Under the pieces are notes generated by a model, which was not told where the DNA came from, searched no databases, and saw only the letters and a list, made by a program, of their open reading frames with translations. From assembly GCA_038318455.1 (NCBI GenBank), contig JBBQCF010000027.1, forward strand, positions 1-12,284: 12,284 nt of DNA, in the 5' to 3' direction. The DNA is from UBA12068 sp038318455. GTDB lineage: Bacteria; Patescibacteriota; Minisyncoccia; Moranbacterales; GWC2-37-73. This document shows, piece after piece, positions 1 through 7,835 of this stretch (position 1 is the first letter of the stretch; every line of letters begins with the position of its first letter). Made by a program: the position numbers and the translations under genes.

Positions 1-264
1 AATTATTCCCAATGGACCAATAATTGCTAGCAACATCTGAGAAGCCCAAAGCACTTTTTCGCTTTTCATTTTCGAAAATAGGCGAAAAGAGATGGCACCG
101 ACACCTAATGAAAAAAGATAAATACCGATAGTGAGAGAATACCTTAAGACAGAATTACCATACAAAACAGAGAGGAGTTGAGAATATTGAAGTTCGTAAA
201 TCAAACTACAAAAAGCAGTAAAGAAGGATATGAGATAGATGATGGCGAGGTGCTTCTTGAACAT
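1..264 (-). CDS. Membrane protein resembling the transmembrane domain of fused spermidine synthase-like proteins (partial, N-terminus only)
   Basis: Translation of the minus strand from the ATG at 262-264 stays open for 88 codons to the window edge, so the gene continues outside. It begins MFKKHLAIIYLISFFTAFCS and goes on with SLIYELQYSQLLSVLYGNS, then a second and third hydrophobic segment. The pattern 'SLIYEL...QLLS.L.G.S....S.TIGIYLFSLGVGA' is typical of the N-terminal membrane domain of large aminopropyltransferase-like (SpeE-type) proteins, which carry a soluble methyltransferase-fold domain after the membrane part. That second domain is not visible here, so the enzyme activity is only inferred. 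The gene follows the A24 peptidase on the same strand after 61 bp, a gap that holds a promoter-like sequence, so it may be transcribed separately. A general multi-spanning transporter is the main alternative. Confidence 0.7.
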   Translation of the reverse strand, partial: MFKKHLAIIYLISFFTAFCSLIYELQYSQLLSVLYGNSVLRYSLTIGIYLFSLGVGAISFRLFSKMKSEKVLWASQMLLAIIGPLGII

Positions 265-290
265 ATTCAGTACTTTATAAATTATAATTC

Positions 291-320
291 ATTATACCGC
301 ATAAAATTACATTTGAGCAA
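291..320 (-). promoter_or_regulatory. Candidate sigma-70-type promoter for the left-edge membrane protein gene
   Basis: On the minus strand TTGCTC (320-315) is followed after 18 bases by a perfect TATAAT (296-291), about 27 bases before the ATG at 264. The -35 match is only partial and the DNA is AT-rich, so a chance match is possible. Its place in the gap after the A24 peptidase gene supports a new transcription unit. Confidence 0.45.
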
Positions 321-325
321 TAATT

Positions 326-1303
326 TCATAACGAATTCATGATCAATTGCATCACACTTCCTTTTAATAAAATTGTAACGATGACACCAAGAATAATCCA
401 AGGGGCGAATGGGACATGCTTTTGAACTAGCATTTTTTTATTTCCTTGAATAAACATGAAATTACAAACAAGGGCAACCTGCTCTTGATTTAATCCATCA
501 GCCCGCAATGAACCCAGGGCGTCAATTAATTCTCTTGAAAAGAAGTTATTTATTGTCTTAATTGAAAGACACATGCCCTCTTTCAAATCCTGAACTAAGA
601 TTTCATAATCTTGCGTATCTTCTATATATTTATTTACAATATAAAAAATAACTGCACCAATAATAAGGCTCAAGAAAGATCTTCTAACCATATCCAATAT
701 ATCCATATTGCCAAATCCACCATAATAAATAGATGGTATCATAAAAAAACTTATCATGAGGAAACTTTTAGCAATTCTCAAAACTAGTTCTTTTTTCATT
801 TTTTTTCTTGCACTCACAAACAATTCCTTCATATTATCCCCATTTAGCTGTTGCCAAATTTTAATATTTCCACCAAACAATTCTCTTAAAAAATAAAAGA
901 CTGCGCAAAATACCAAAAAAATAAAAGCGACAACGAAAATATTTACCAATAAAGCAAAAGATGGAAAAATTGGAAAATAATTTTTTATGTAAGAATTCAA
1001 TGGCAATAGAAATGAAAACAACACGAACAATTTTGCATCTCCTGCTGGCCAAAAATTAAGACTCCAAAAAGCATACACCACCACCATGGAAACTGCTACA
1101 TTAAAAAAAATCATACCAAAATATTGCAAGCTAAAAACGCCAAGCAAATATCCAAGTACAAATAAAACAACACCAGCGATAAGCCCGTCCAATATTCTAA
1201 TGTTTTTAATTTTCTTATTTTTTATATCCTCTTTTATAGCAACCACACTAACAACGAAAATTAGCAGGAAAAAAAGATAATTAAAAATTAATGCCTTATT
1301 CAT
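326..1303 (-). CDS. A24-family (type IV prepilin/preflagellin-type) membrane aspartic peptidase
   Basis: A 325-aa polytopic membrane protein. Two candidate catalytic aspartates are visible: Asp26 in EDIKNKKIKN (the D-x-K-x-x-x-I-x-N motif near the end of the first membrane helix) and Asp89 in FWPAGDAKLF, the position of the family GxGD motif. Here the first Gly of GxGD is Pro (PAGD). Further hydrophobic segments lie near 40-60, 62-82, 112-140, 177-195, 208-226 and 301-313. The C-terminal part has DLKEGM (239-244), DGLNQEQV (269-276) and PFAP (298-301) before a last helix, which resembles the C-terminal extension of archaeal-type A24 peptidases. Such enzymes cut prepilin-like leaders at the membrane. 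No pilin genes are seen; the ATG overlaps the stop of the preceding radical SAM gene by 8 bases (translational coupling), so a role in leader processing of the RiPP precursor is a reasonable inference. Confidence 0.82.
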   Translation of the reverse strand: MNKALIFNYLFFLLIFVVSVVAIKEDIKNKKIKNIRILDGLIAGVVLFVLGYLLGVFSLQYFGMIFFNVAVSMVVVYAFWSLNFWPAGDAKLFVLFSFLLPLNSYIKNYFPIFPSFALLVNIFVVAFIFLVFCAVFYFLRELFGGNIKIWQQLNGDNMKELFVSARKKMKKELVLRIAKSFLMISFFMIPSIYYGGFGNMDILDMVRRSFLSLIIGAVIFYIVNKYIEDTQDYEILVQDLKEGMCLSIKTINNFFSRELIDALGSLRADGLNQEQVALVCNFMFIQGNKKMLVQKHVPFAPWIILGVIVTILLKGSVMQLIMNSL

Positions 1304-2225
1304 TTATTTTTTTAATAATATTATTCATATCAACAAATACCGAGCTAAGCTCATCTGTTGAATAATACTCTCCTCGCCCAAAAATACCAGCACAAATTTC
1401 ATCAAGTGAACAAATATTGCAGCATGGAGCTTTTTTATTTCCCCACTGTTTCTGAGTAACCTTGCCCTTTTCATCTAGGAAATATACTGTTCTGGCTTCA
1501 TGCTTAACTATTTTTCTTGTTTCTGTTGAAGAAAATTCAAAACCTGGGAGATAGCAGAGCGGCACACGTTCAACCCTGAAAGTTTTCTTGTTGTTTTGCA
1601 AGAAATCTAACGATCGATACAACTCAAGCTCAAAATCACGCATACTTGGAACAACTGCTGGATTTTCAGAGGCCCTATTCATAAAGGGATCCAAATTGTT
1701 AAAAACAAAATGATCGATAAATGGATATTTTAATGTTAACCATCTTATAGTCTCTGAAAGATGACCCGCGTTCAACTTACTTATAGCAATATTAGCATTA
1801 ACAGTTATGTCGCCTATTCTTTTTAAATTATCCAGAGTTTTACAAATATTTTTCAAAGAATTACTATTTTTTGAAATAGCTGTTTGCACTGAATTTTTGT
1901 GTGAATAAATGGAAACATGCACATGCCTAAGACCAGCGTTTGCAAGCAATTTGGCATAGCTAAGTTTTGCCATTTTTTGACCATTGGTTATCACCCTTGG
2001 AAAAACATTTCTTTCGCATGCATAAGCAATCAGAGCAGGCAGTTCCTCATACAAGGTTGGCTCCCCTCCTGTTATTATGACACCCGTGCCACCGTCCTTC
2101 TTTATTTCATCGATTTTTTTTTTAGCGCTATCGAGAGAAAGAATTTTTTCAGTGGGAGGATTTGAACATATTATACATTTTTGATTGCATTTTCTGGTTA
2201 CCTGGATATATCCTATTTTAGCCAT
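1296..2225 (-). CDS. Radical SAM protein with C-terminal CxxCx5C cluster motif (309 aa)
   Basis: The protein begins MAKIGYIQVTRKCNQKCIIC, giving the radical SAM CxxxCxxC motif at Cys13, Cys17 and Cys20 that holds the SAM-binding 4Fe-4S cluster. GGEPTLYEEL is the SAM-contacting GGEP motif. The C-terminal region carries Cys269-x2-Cys272-x5-Cys278, preceded by a lone Cys in PLCYLPGFE; these could bind a second Fe-S cluster as in SPASM-type peptide maturases. The ATG at 2225 was chosen. An in-frame TTG at 2261 would overlap the previous gene and add 12 residues that look non-conserved. It starts 23 bases after the 380-aa radical SAM gene and overlaps the A24 peptidase start. It is a paralogue of the two genes upstream, sharing the 'THG-GEPT ... 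ITNGxx ... H' layout. Likely a peptide-modifying enzyme; the substrate is inferred from context. Confidence 0.85.
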   Translation of the reverse strand: MAKIGYIQVTRKCNQKCIICSNPPTEKILSLDSAKKKIDEIKKDGGTGVIITGGEPTLYEELPALIAYACERNVFPRVITNGQKMAKLSYAKLLANAGLRHVHVSIYSHKNSVQTAISKNSNSLKNICKTLDNLKRIGDITVNANIAISKLNAGHLSETIRWLTLKYPFIDHFVFNNLDPFMNRASENPAVVPSMRDFELELYRSLDFLQNNKKTFRVERVPLCYLPGFEFSSTETRKIVKHEARTVYFLDEKGKVTQKQWGNKKAPCCNICSLDEICAGIFGRGEYYSTDELSSVFVDMNNIIKKINE

Positions 2226-2248
2226 ATTGGAAATAATTCTAATTTTAT

Positions 2249-3391
2249 TTATTTCAAACAATTTTTCATAATTTTAAATCCTTTTTTTCTGACAGTTTCT
2301 ATCCAAGCTCCTTGGCATTTTTTATCATGAACACATTTCTTACATCTCAAACTTTTCACGAAATATCTATTCTTTAAATAAAAATCCAAAAAAACAAAAG
2401 GATCAAGATTACCATCCAGAAAAAATGTATGTGGATTGATATTGTAATCATTTTTCAAATTAAAACAAGGAGGTTGCTGCTTTCCTTGCAGCGATTTTTT
2501 TTTCAACAAAAAATCCAAATCCAAACAAAAGTTTTGCATAAAACAATATTTGCATTTTTCACCTCTGCATGACAATTCTTGTCCATTTCTTATTTTCAAT
2601 AATAGTTCCCCAAGCATACCATTCACCTCATCTCTCATTTTTATTGGATTTTGAATTAAATTTTCATATCCCTCTAGATATTGGGCTGGCAATCTATTTG
2701 TCCAAATAAATACCTTGTCACTCTTCGAAAGAGCAAAAGCTGCTTGCAAAAATTTCTCCGCCTTTTTTGGTGAAAAAAATAATTCTTTTCTATTTTTCCA
2801 AGCACTACCAAATGGAATTGGATACAATAAGTCAAATTCGGTTACCCCCATTTTCATGTAAAATTGCAATGTCTCCTTTAGCTTTTTATAATTTATCTTA
2901 TTAATAACAATATCCACACTAACGATAAAGCCATATTTCTGAGCATTCAAAAGTCCCCCCAGCGCTTGCTTATAACTCCCCCTTATTCCAGTCATCTTTT
3001 CAAAATCTGATTCAATATGACTATGTAATGAAAGTGTAACTTCATCAAGACCAGCTAACTTCAATTTTTTTGCAAATTTCTCATAAACCAGCATCCTACC
3101 ATTGGTAATAATTTGTACATGCTCATAGCCCAACTGCTTGGCTTTCTTAATTATCTTATCTAATTTCGGATGGACAGTTGGATCTCCTCCAGAAATAACC
3201 ACTCTTTTTATTCCACTATCAAGACCCCTCTTAAGATCAAATAAAATTTCCTTCATAGAAAAAACAAGACCATTTTGATTTTCCTGGTCCAGGCAAAACA
3301 AACACTTATTATTGCACGCACGAGTTATCCTAACCCAATGCCTTCTTTGATTGGCAGCAACCTCTTTCAACAAGGCATTACTCTTGACCAT
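2249..3391 (-). CDS. Radical SAM protein with two C-terminal CxxCx5C motifs (380 aa)
   Basis: RITRACNNKCLFC gives the radical SAM CxxxCxxC at Cys26, Cys30 and Cys33; ISGGDPTVHPKL is the GGEP-type motif with Asp in place of Glu. LSLHSHIESDFEKMTG matches the SLHGH-type segment of its paralogue upstream. The C-terminal third is unusually rich in cysteine: Cys275, Cys280-x2-Cys283-x5-Cys289, Cys309, then Cys350-x2-Cys353-x5-Cys359 and Cys378. This suggests one or two auxiliary Fe-S clusters beyond the SAM cluster. It is about 70-80 residues longer than the neighbouring paralogues because the CxxCx5C module occurs twice. The ATG at 3391 lies one base after the TGA of the previous gene (TGAAATG), which implies coupled translation. 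It probably acts on the same peptide as its neighbours; the reaction is unknown. Confidence 0.85.
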   Translation of the reverse strand: MVKSNALLKEVAANQRRHWVRITRACNNKCLFCLDQENQNGLVFSMKEILFDLKRGLDSGIKRVVISGGDPTVHPKLDKIIKKAKQLGYEHVQIITNGRMLVYEKFAKKLKLAGLDEVTLSLHSHIESDFEKMTGIRGSYKQALGGLLNAQKYGFIVSVDIVINKINYKKLKETLQFYMKMGVTEFDLLYPIPFGSAWKNRKELFFSPKKAEKFLQAAFALSKSDKVFIWTNRLPAQYLEGYENLIQNPIKMRDEVNGMLGELLLKIRNGQELSCRGEKCKYCFMQNFCLDLDFLLKKKSLQGKQQPPCFNLKNDYNINPHTFFLDGNLDPFVFLDFYLKNRYFVKSLRCKKCVHDKKCQGAWIETVRKKGFKIMKNCLK

Positions 3392-3392
3392 T

Positions 3393-4289
3393 TCATTTTT
3401 CCTTAATTATCGGCTTGAACTCCTCCCAGCCAAAAGCCTTGGGATATTCTTTCCATGGACCCTCGCAAACATTCAAATATTTGCACTGCAAACATTTGGT
3501 GCCTTTGTCTTTACCCTCCACAACGCGCATTTTTCTATAATCCTCTATAATAGTCACCTGGTCAAAAATTTTCATGTCAGGCATGTTTGTTTCCGAAATA
3601 CTATCATGATATCCATTAAGCATGCAAAAAGGAATGCCTTCTGTCATTATTTTCTTATTGGTAATTTTTCCAATATCAATTGCTTTCTTAAGATAAGGAA
3701 CCACTAGCTCCATTCTTGGCACAATACTATCAAAATTATTCTTAGCTGAACCAAGTGCATGCACAAAGGCAAATTGTATCTGATCAACATTAAGCCCAAT
3801 AAGAACCTTGGCAATTTCCGGTATATGCCTATAATTTGATTTTACCACCACGGTATTGGTGATTATTTTCTGATTAAGCTCTTTAAGATTTTTTATGCCA
3901 ACAATCAACTGACTAAAGCTATCAGCACCAGTAAGATAGTTGTGCAATTTTTCAGTATGTCCATGCAGTGCTAATGCAAATTCATTAGCACCAGCAGCCA
4001 CAATTTCATCGCAAAACTTTTTATAGGCAAACATTCTACCGTTAGATTGAATTTGAATAGTCTTATATCCAACTTTTTTTGCTAGGCTCACGAGTCCAAT
4101 CAAGTCAGTTCTAATTGTTGGCTCACCCCCGGTAAAAACTATGCTGTCGCAATCATTTTTTGCTTTTTTGATAATACTTTCCAATTCTTCAGTACTTTTA
4201 TTGCCAAATTTCTTTTTTTCTGGTCCCTGCACGCAAAAAAGACAATTATTATTACAATGAAATCCAACCTTAATATCAGCTTTTTTCAT
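3393..4289 (-). CDS. Radical SAM protein with C-terminal CxxCx5C motif (298 aa)
   Basis: Starting at the ATG at 4289 the protein reads MKKADIKVGFHCNNNCLFC, with the radical SAM cysteines at 12, 16 and 19. TGGEPTIRTDL is the GGEP motif and LALHGHTEKLHNYLTG is a conserved segment also found in the other short radical SAM proteins of this locus. The C-terminus has PFCMLNGY and then Cys266-x2-Cys269-x5-Cys275 followed by EGPWKEYPKAFGW, a likely auxiliary cluster. The 380-aa neighbour ends in a similar CQGAW segment. An in-frame TTG at 4322 adds 11 residues but gives an odd N-terminus, so ATG was preferred. It is the first gene after a perfect inverted repeat and leads a tightly coupled set with the next two radical SAM genes and the A24 peptidase. 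A peptide maturase is the best guess. Confidence 0.85.
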   Translation of the reverse strand: MKKADIKVGFHCNNNCLFCVQGPEKKKFGNKSTEELESIIKKAKNDCDSIVFTGGEPTIRTDLIGLVSLAKKVGYKTIQIQSNGRMFAYKKFCDEIVAAGANEFALALHGHTEKLHNYLTGADSFSQLIVGIKNLKELNQKIITNTVVVKSNYRHIPEIAKVLIGLNVDQIQFAFVHALGSAKNNFDSIVPRMELVVPYLKKAIDIGKITNKKIMTEGIPFCMLNGYHDSISETNMPDMKIFDQVTIIEDYRKMRVVEGKDKGTKCLQCKYLNVCEGPWKEYPKAFGWEEFKPIIKEK

Positions 4290-4341
4290 ATTGATGTTAT
4301 CAATAATTCTTAGACATAACAAACAAAAAGTGTCCCTGAAT

Positions 4342-4378
4342 ATGATTTAGAGTTTATTTTTTAAATAAACTCTAAATC
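4342..4378. repeat. Perfect 17-bp inverted repeat with 3-base loop (possible terminator or RNA stem)
   Basis: TGATTTAGAGTTTATTT (4342-4358), loop TTT, then its exact reverse complement (4362-4378). It sits in the 121-base gap between the Cys-rich membrane protein and the 298-aa radical SAM gene. A long AT-rich stem forms on either strand. No run of T follows directly on the minus strand, so it is not a textbook intrinsic terminator. It could be a terminator, an mRNA-stabilising stem or a protein-binding palindrome that divides the locus into two expression units. Confidence 0.6.
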
Positions 4379-4410
4379 AAGCACAATTTAATAATATTTT
4401 TTTGTAAAAC

Positions 4411-5313
4411 CTACTTACAAAAGAACTTATTACTGATATCATTAGCCATGCCATCGCACATACTATCATTATCTATAAAATAAACTTGGCATGCAATATT
4501 CATATTGAAAGATTTAATATTTGAACACATCCCAATATCATCACCACCCAAAGCCCGTTGATACCAAATATTGTCTTTACACATTTCAACATCGCCTTCA
4601 TTCGATAATTTAGTGCAAATTTCAATATCATCATTCATTAAGGCATTACATTCAAAACTACCAGCGCAAAAATCATCCTTTTTAAGCTTAGCAACTGTTT
4701 CAGGTGTTCTTTTGAAAAATCCACATAAATCTAAACTTGAAATATTGCTGAGATTAGTTTTGATATTGCTTGTTAAATTATCAGACAAATTTATAGGTGC
4801 TGATTCACTGAGGGGCTCAAGTATGGCCTTTTTGTATTTGTTAACTGCAATATTAACATCACTAGATCCACAATCAACATTTTTAAATATAACATTTAAA
4901 GAATTAAGCTTAGCAAACCATTGCTGCATATATGCTTTTTGTGAAAAATCATTCGAATTGCCGATTAAGTCATCAAGCATATCCGCAGAGCTATTTTTCA
5001 AAAATAGTTTACAGAAAAGATAATTATTATACGATGAGATGTCAGACTGAGCCTCTCCATCAGGCATGAATATGTATTGTTTATTAGAGTCAAGCTTTGC
5101 AAGATTTGCGATATCAGACTTGCTGCAAATAATAGGCTTTTCATAAACTCGTGGAAGCTCCCCTTGATCCGCTGCTTGATTTGCTGACTGATTTTGCTGC
5201 AAAGAATTCTGACTAAGACTTTGTTGTTTTTGATAAAAAAATACACCAAGCGAAACCACTAAAATGATAACTGTAACCGTACCAAGCAAAACGACTTTAA
5301 TTTTATTAGACAT
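4411..5313 (-). CDS. Membrane-anchored, extracytoplasmic Cys-rich protein of unknown function (300 aa)
   Basis: No family is recognised with certainty. Residues 5-26 form one hydrophobic segment after a short basic start (MSNKIK), followed by a Gln/Ser/Asn-rich linker (28-50), as expected for an N-terminally anchored protein with its body outside the cytoplasm. The body has 12 cysteines, beginning at Cys63. The C-terminal half shows loose repeats of the form 'D-x2-x-C-x2-x ... C' (for example DDIEICTKL, GDVEMCKDN, DDIGMCSNI, DNDSMCDGM), ending in FFCK. Such repeats probably form disulfide-linked short helical units. It lies 62 bases after the HemW-like gene on the same strand and before a long inverted repeat. 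It could be a surface receptor, an immunity or anchoring partner of the modified peptide, or an unrelated gene. Its ATG at 5313 follows an A-rich stretch with no clear ribosome binding site. Confidence 0.65.
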   Translation of the reverse strand: MSNKIKVVLLGTVTVIILVVSLGVFFYQKQQSLSQNSLQQNQSANQAADQGELPRVYEKPIICSKSDIANLAKLDSNKQYIFMPDGEAQSDISSYNNYLFCKLFLKNSSADMLDDLIGNSNDFSQKAYMQQWFAKLNSLNVIFKNVDCGSSDVNIAVNKYKKAILEPLSESAPINLSDNLTSNIKTNLSNISSLDLCGFFKRTPETVAKLKKDDFCAGSFECNALMNDDIEICTKLSNEGDVEMCKDNIWYQRALGGDDIGMCSNIKSFNMNIACQVYFIDNDSMCDGMANDISNKFFCK

Positions 5314-5375
5314 ATTTTTTTTTAATTTTTATCTTACTAATAACATATTAACAAATTAGTGACTTTAAGGCAAGT

Positions 5376-6722
5376 TTACTTTCGCATATTTAGGATAAAG
5401 AACGTCACATCAATAAGGACTTCCTTCGGGTCCTTATTGATAAACACAATAACACCATTTATTAGGGATAATCTATTATTTTCATTAAGAATATCAATGG
5501 AAGATCCGAATTTGTCCCTAATGTCTCGTTTAAATATTTTTTTAAACAAAACAGTATCAATTCTGCCAGCATTTCCAATGGATGTAAAAATAAATTTTTT
5601 CATCTCATATTCATCATTAATATCAAATTTCTTATAAATATCAACATTGGGATCAAAATCAGCCACTCTCTCATAAACCAAGTCTGCCGGTATGTTTGAA
5701 AGATTTCTTTTGCCAATAACAAATGTCCTTATGTTTATATAACTATCCATGTCACTAAGCCAAGAAAGTGATGGTACATCATTTCGCACAAATAAAAAAT
5801 ATTTATAATTAATATCTTTTTTATTTGGAACCATTGTGTATCCACTCTTTTCAGCTTCATCAATAAAATCACTCGCTATAAAGCCAGCCAGCATGTCTTG
5901 GATATTTCTTTGAAAATCAACTACTTTCATTTTTGGATATTTTTTGAGATAACACTTGTTCGGCTCATTTAATATATATATCATTATTTGCGCTGGTCTC
6001 AAGCTAAAAATTTTGCGCAAACCATCCTCAAACTGAAGATAACTTTCTCCAGGAAGACCTAAAATTAAATCAATATTAATATCATCAAAACCGGCCCTGC
6101 GTGTAGATAAAATGATACTTTTTAAAACATTAAACTGCACATATGGCCTTTCAGCATATTGTAATGCCTTCTTAGACAAAGATTGAACGCCAAAACTAAT
6201 GCGATTAAATTTAAATTTTTGTATTATTTTCAATTTTTTCAAGTTTAAACCTAGCGGGTTAACCTCTATACGCCTGATTGCGCTGTCTTTAAATTTAAAA
6301 TTTGAAAACAATGTTTCCATGGCAGCCTCCAACTGATTTGGACTCAGCAAATCAGGGCTACCCCCATTGACGGTAAGATAGTCAAAATTTCGACCATTAA
6401 AAATAGGTGAAAAGAATTGCATTTCTTTTTTAGTGTCAATAAGAAAATTGTCTATCTCTGTCTTATTTTTTATTTTAGTTGAAGGTTCTCTACAATAAAG
6501 ACATTTTTGAGCGCAAAATGGAAAATAATAAATAAATTTTGAAATCACATCGGGTTCTTTTTTGCTTGACCTTTTCCAATGTTGCGCCACCTGGCCAGCA
6601 TCAATATAAGATTCTACTGAATTTTTATTTGCCAATAGCTTGAAAAGATTATCGTAACCCAGCAGGCTGATAGATGTTTTTCTTAATTTAGCTATTGATT
6701 TTTCAAAATTATTTTTATTCAT
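5376..6722 (-). CDS. HemW/HemN-like radical SAM protein (448 aa)
   Basis: The motif YYFPFCAQKCLYC matches the HemN/HemW signature; cysteines are at 70, 74 and 77 counted from the ATG at 6722. VNGGSPDLLSPNQL, EVNPLGLNLKKL, NRISFGVQSL and INIDLILGLPGES follow in the order expected for this family. The C-terminal part (FTSIGNAGRIDTVLFKKIF..., then NRLSLINGVIVF) looks like the HemN_C winged-helix domain. True HemW is about 380 aa; this one has about 60 extra N-terminal residues before the cluster motif. An in-frame TTG at 6737 overlaps the previous gene, so the ATG five bases after its stop was chosen. HemN-like proteins serve as heme chaperones, methylases or cyclopropanases. No other heme gene is present and it sits inside the maturase operon, so a role in peptide modification is more likely than heme synthesis, though not shown. 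Confidence 0.8.
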   Translation of the reverse strand: MNKNNFEKSIAKLRKTSISLLGYDNLFKLLANKNSVESYIDAGQVAQHWKRSSKKEPDVISKFIYYFPFCAQKCLYCREPSTKIKNKTEIDNFLIDTKKEMQFFSPIFNGRNFDYLTVNGGSPDLLSPNQLEAAMETLFSNFKFKDSAIRRIEVNPLGLNLKKLKIIQKFKFNRISFGVQSLSKKALQYAERPYVQFNVLKSIILSTRRAGFDDINIDLILGLPGESYLQFEDGLRKIFSLRPAQIMIYILNEPNKCYLKKYPKMKVVDFQRNIQDMLAGFIASDFIDEAEKSGYTMVPNKKDINYKYFLFVRNDVPSLSWLSDMDSYINIRTFVIGKRNLSNIPADLVYERVADFDPNVDIYKKFDINDEYEMKKFIFTSIGNAGRIDTVLFKKIFKRDIRDKFGSSIDILNENNRLSLINGVIVFINKDPKEVLIDVTFFILNMRK

Positions 6723-6727
6723 TATGA

Positions 6728-7822
6728 TTAGAAACAAAGATTTTTCTTAGCATATCTAACATATTCACGAAAATAACTATTCCTTTTTGAAAGTAATTCA
6801 ATTTTTTTTGCAACCTCCAAGCTTAGTTTTCCATAAGACTCCACCACGAAAGATGCATCATCCGTACGAGAATAATTCCCGTAATAATTACTTTCACATT
6901 TTTCACATTTTTCACTATTTGGATCCAGTCTGCAATTGCTAAAATTCTCATTTAAACCAGTTTTAATATTGCCAATTGAAAAATGTTTTTTTTCAGCATC
7001 ATCCCCATTGAGTAAAAATGGAGAAAATGCCATGTCACCTGAAGGATACACTTCGATGTTATATTTAACCTGACAAGAAACGCCATAAGTTTCGGTTAAT
7101 TTCCTGCGTCCCAATTCCCAAGAAATAGGATTTATAAAAATAAAATCATTCTCCCCTATTTTAGTAACAACCTTAAGCAATATAGACTGAAAAGCTGAGA
7201 CAAACTTTTTACAATCCTCATCTTTCCATCTATCAAATTCTTGAATAATTTCAAAATTTATATTATTGCTTAATTTAAGAGATAGGATATGAAAAAAATA
7301 ATCCTCAATTTTTGAACTCAAACTAGGCAAAACGACAAAGGAGATGCCAATATCTGCTCTTGGCAAAACTGCTGCCAGCTTTGCCATATTTCCTATAACC
7401 CGATCATACGAACCAATTAAGCCTTTTGCGCCTCGAAACTTATTATGATCAAGACCCTTTCCCACAATACTAACAGTGACCTTTAAGTGATATTTCTTAA
7501 TAAAGGCTAATTTATGATCATCCAAAAGAAGAAGATTGGAACAAATTGAAATAATAAGATTTTTTTTAAATTTTTTTTCTCTCTCTCTGGCATAAATCAC
7601 AATATTTTCAATCAGTGAGAATTCCAAAAATGGCTCACCTCCATAGAGTGACAACAGCTTTTCTTTTCCAGTAGACTCAATTAGGAGATCTACACTTTTT
7701 CTTGCCACTTCTGGCGACATTCTTTCTTTTGTTTTCTCAACGAAACAATAGCTACAATTTGCATTGCAATTTGTAGTTAATGTTAACTTAATTTTTGATA
7801 TTTCCTTGCTTTTTTTAAGCAT
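6728..7822 (-). CDS. Radical SAM/SPASM-like peptide maturase (364 aa)
   Basis: From the ATG at 7822 the protein begins MLKKSKEISKIKLTLTTNCN and has the radical SAM cysteines at 19, 23 and 26 (CNANCSYC), with LYGGEPFLEF (GGEP at 61-64). The later part (SCQVKYNIEVYPSGDMAFSPF, then FSIGNIKTG, then EKCEKC) follows the order of a SPASM domain (conserved Cys, 'vyp-G', 'iGni-g', CxxC), although the usual Cys after 'vyp' is missing. SPASM maturases modify RiPP precursors using auxiliary Fe-S clusters. A GTG at 7900 would extend the protein into the upstream gene by 26 residues; the ATG 13 bases after the upstream stop is preferred. It lies between another SPASM-like radical SAM gene and the HemW-like gene with very short gaps, so all three are probably cotranscribed. 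Confidence 0.85.
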   Translation of the reverse strand: MLKKSKEISKIKLTLTTNCNANCSYCFVEKTKERMSPEVARKSVDLLIESTGKEKLLSLYGGEPFLEFSLIENIVIYAREREKKFKKNLIISICSNLLLLDDHKLAFIKKYHLKVTVSIVGKGLDHNKFRGAKGLIGSYDRVIGNMAKLAAVLPRADIGISFVVLPSLSSKIEDYFFHILSLKLSNNINFEIIQEFDRWKDEDCKKFVSAFQSILLKVVTKIGENDFIFINPISWELGRRKLTETYGVSCQVKYNIEVYPSGDMAFSPFLLNGDDAEKKHFSIGNIKTGLNENFSNCRLDPNSEKCEKCESNYYGNYSRTDDASFVVESYGKLSLEVAKKIELLSKRNSYFREYVRYAKKNLCF

Positions 7823-7835
7823 ATCTATTTTTGAA

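Noticed and set aside
5376..6722. Heme biosynthesis gene (true HemN or HemW)
   Set aside because: The family signature is present, but there is no heme gene context and the protein is embedded between peptide maturase genes. Only 'HemW/HemN-like' is supported.
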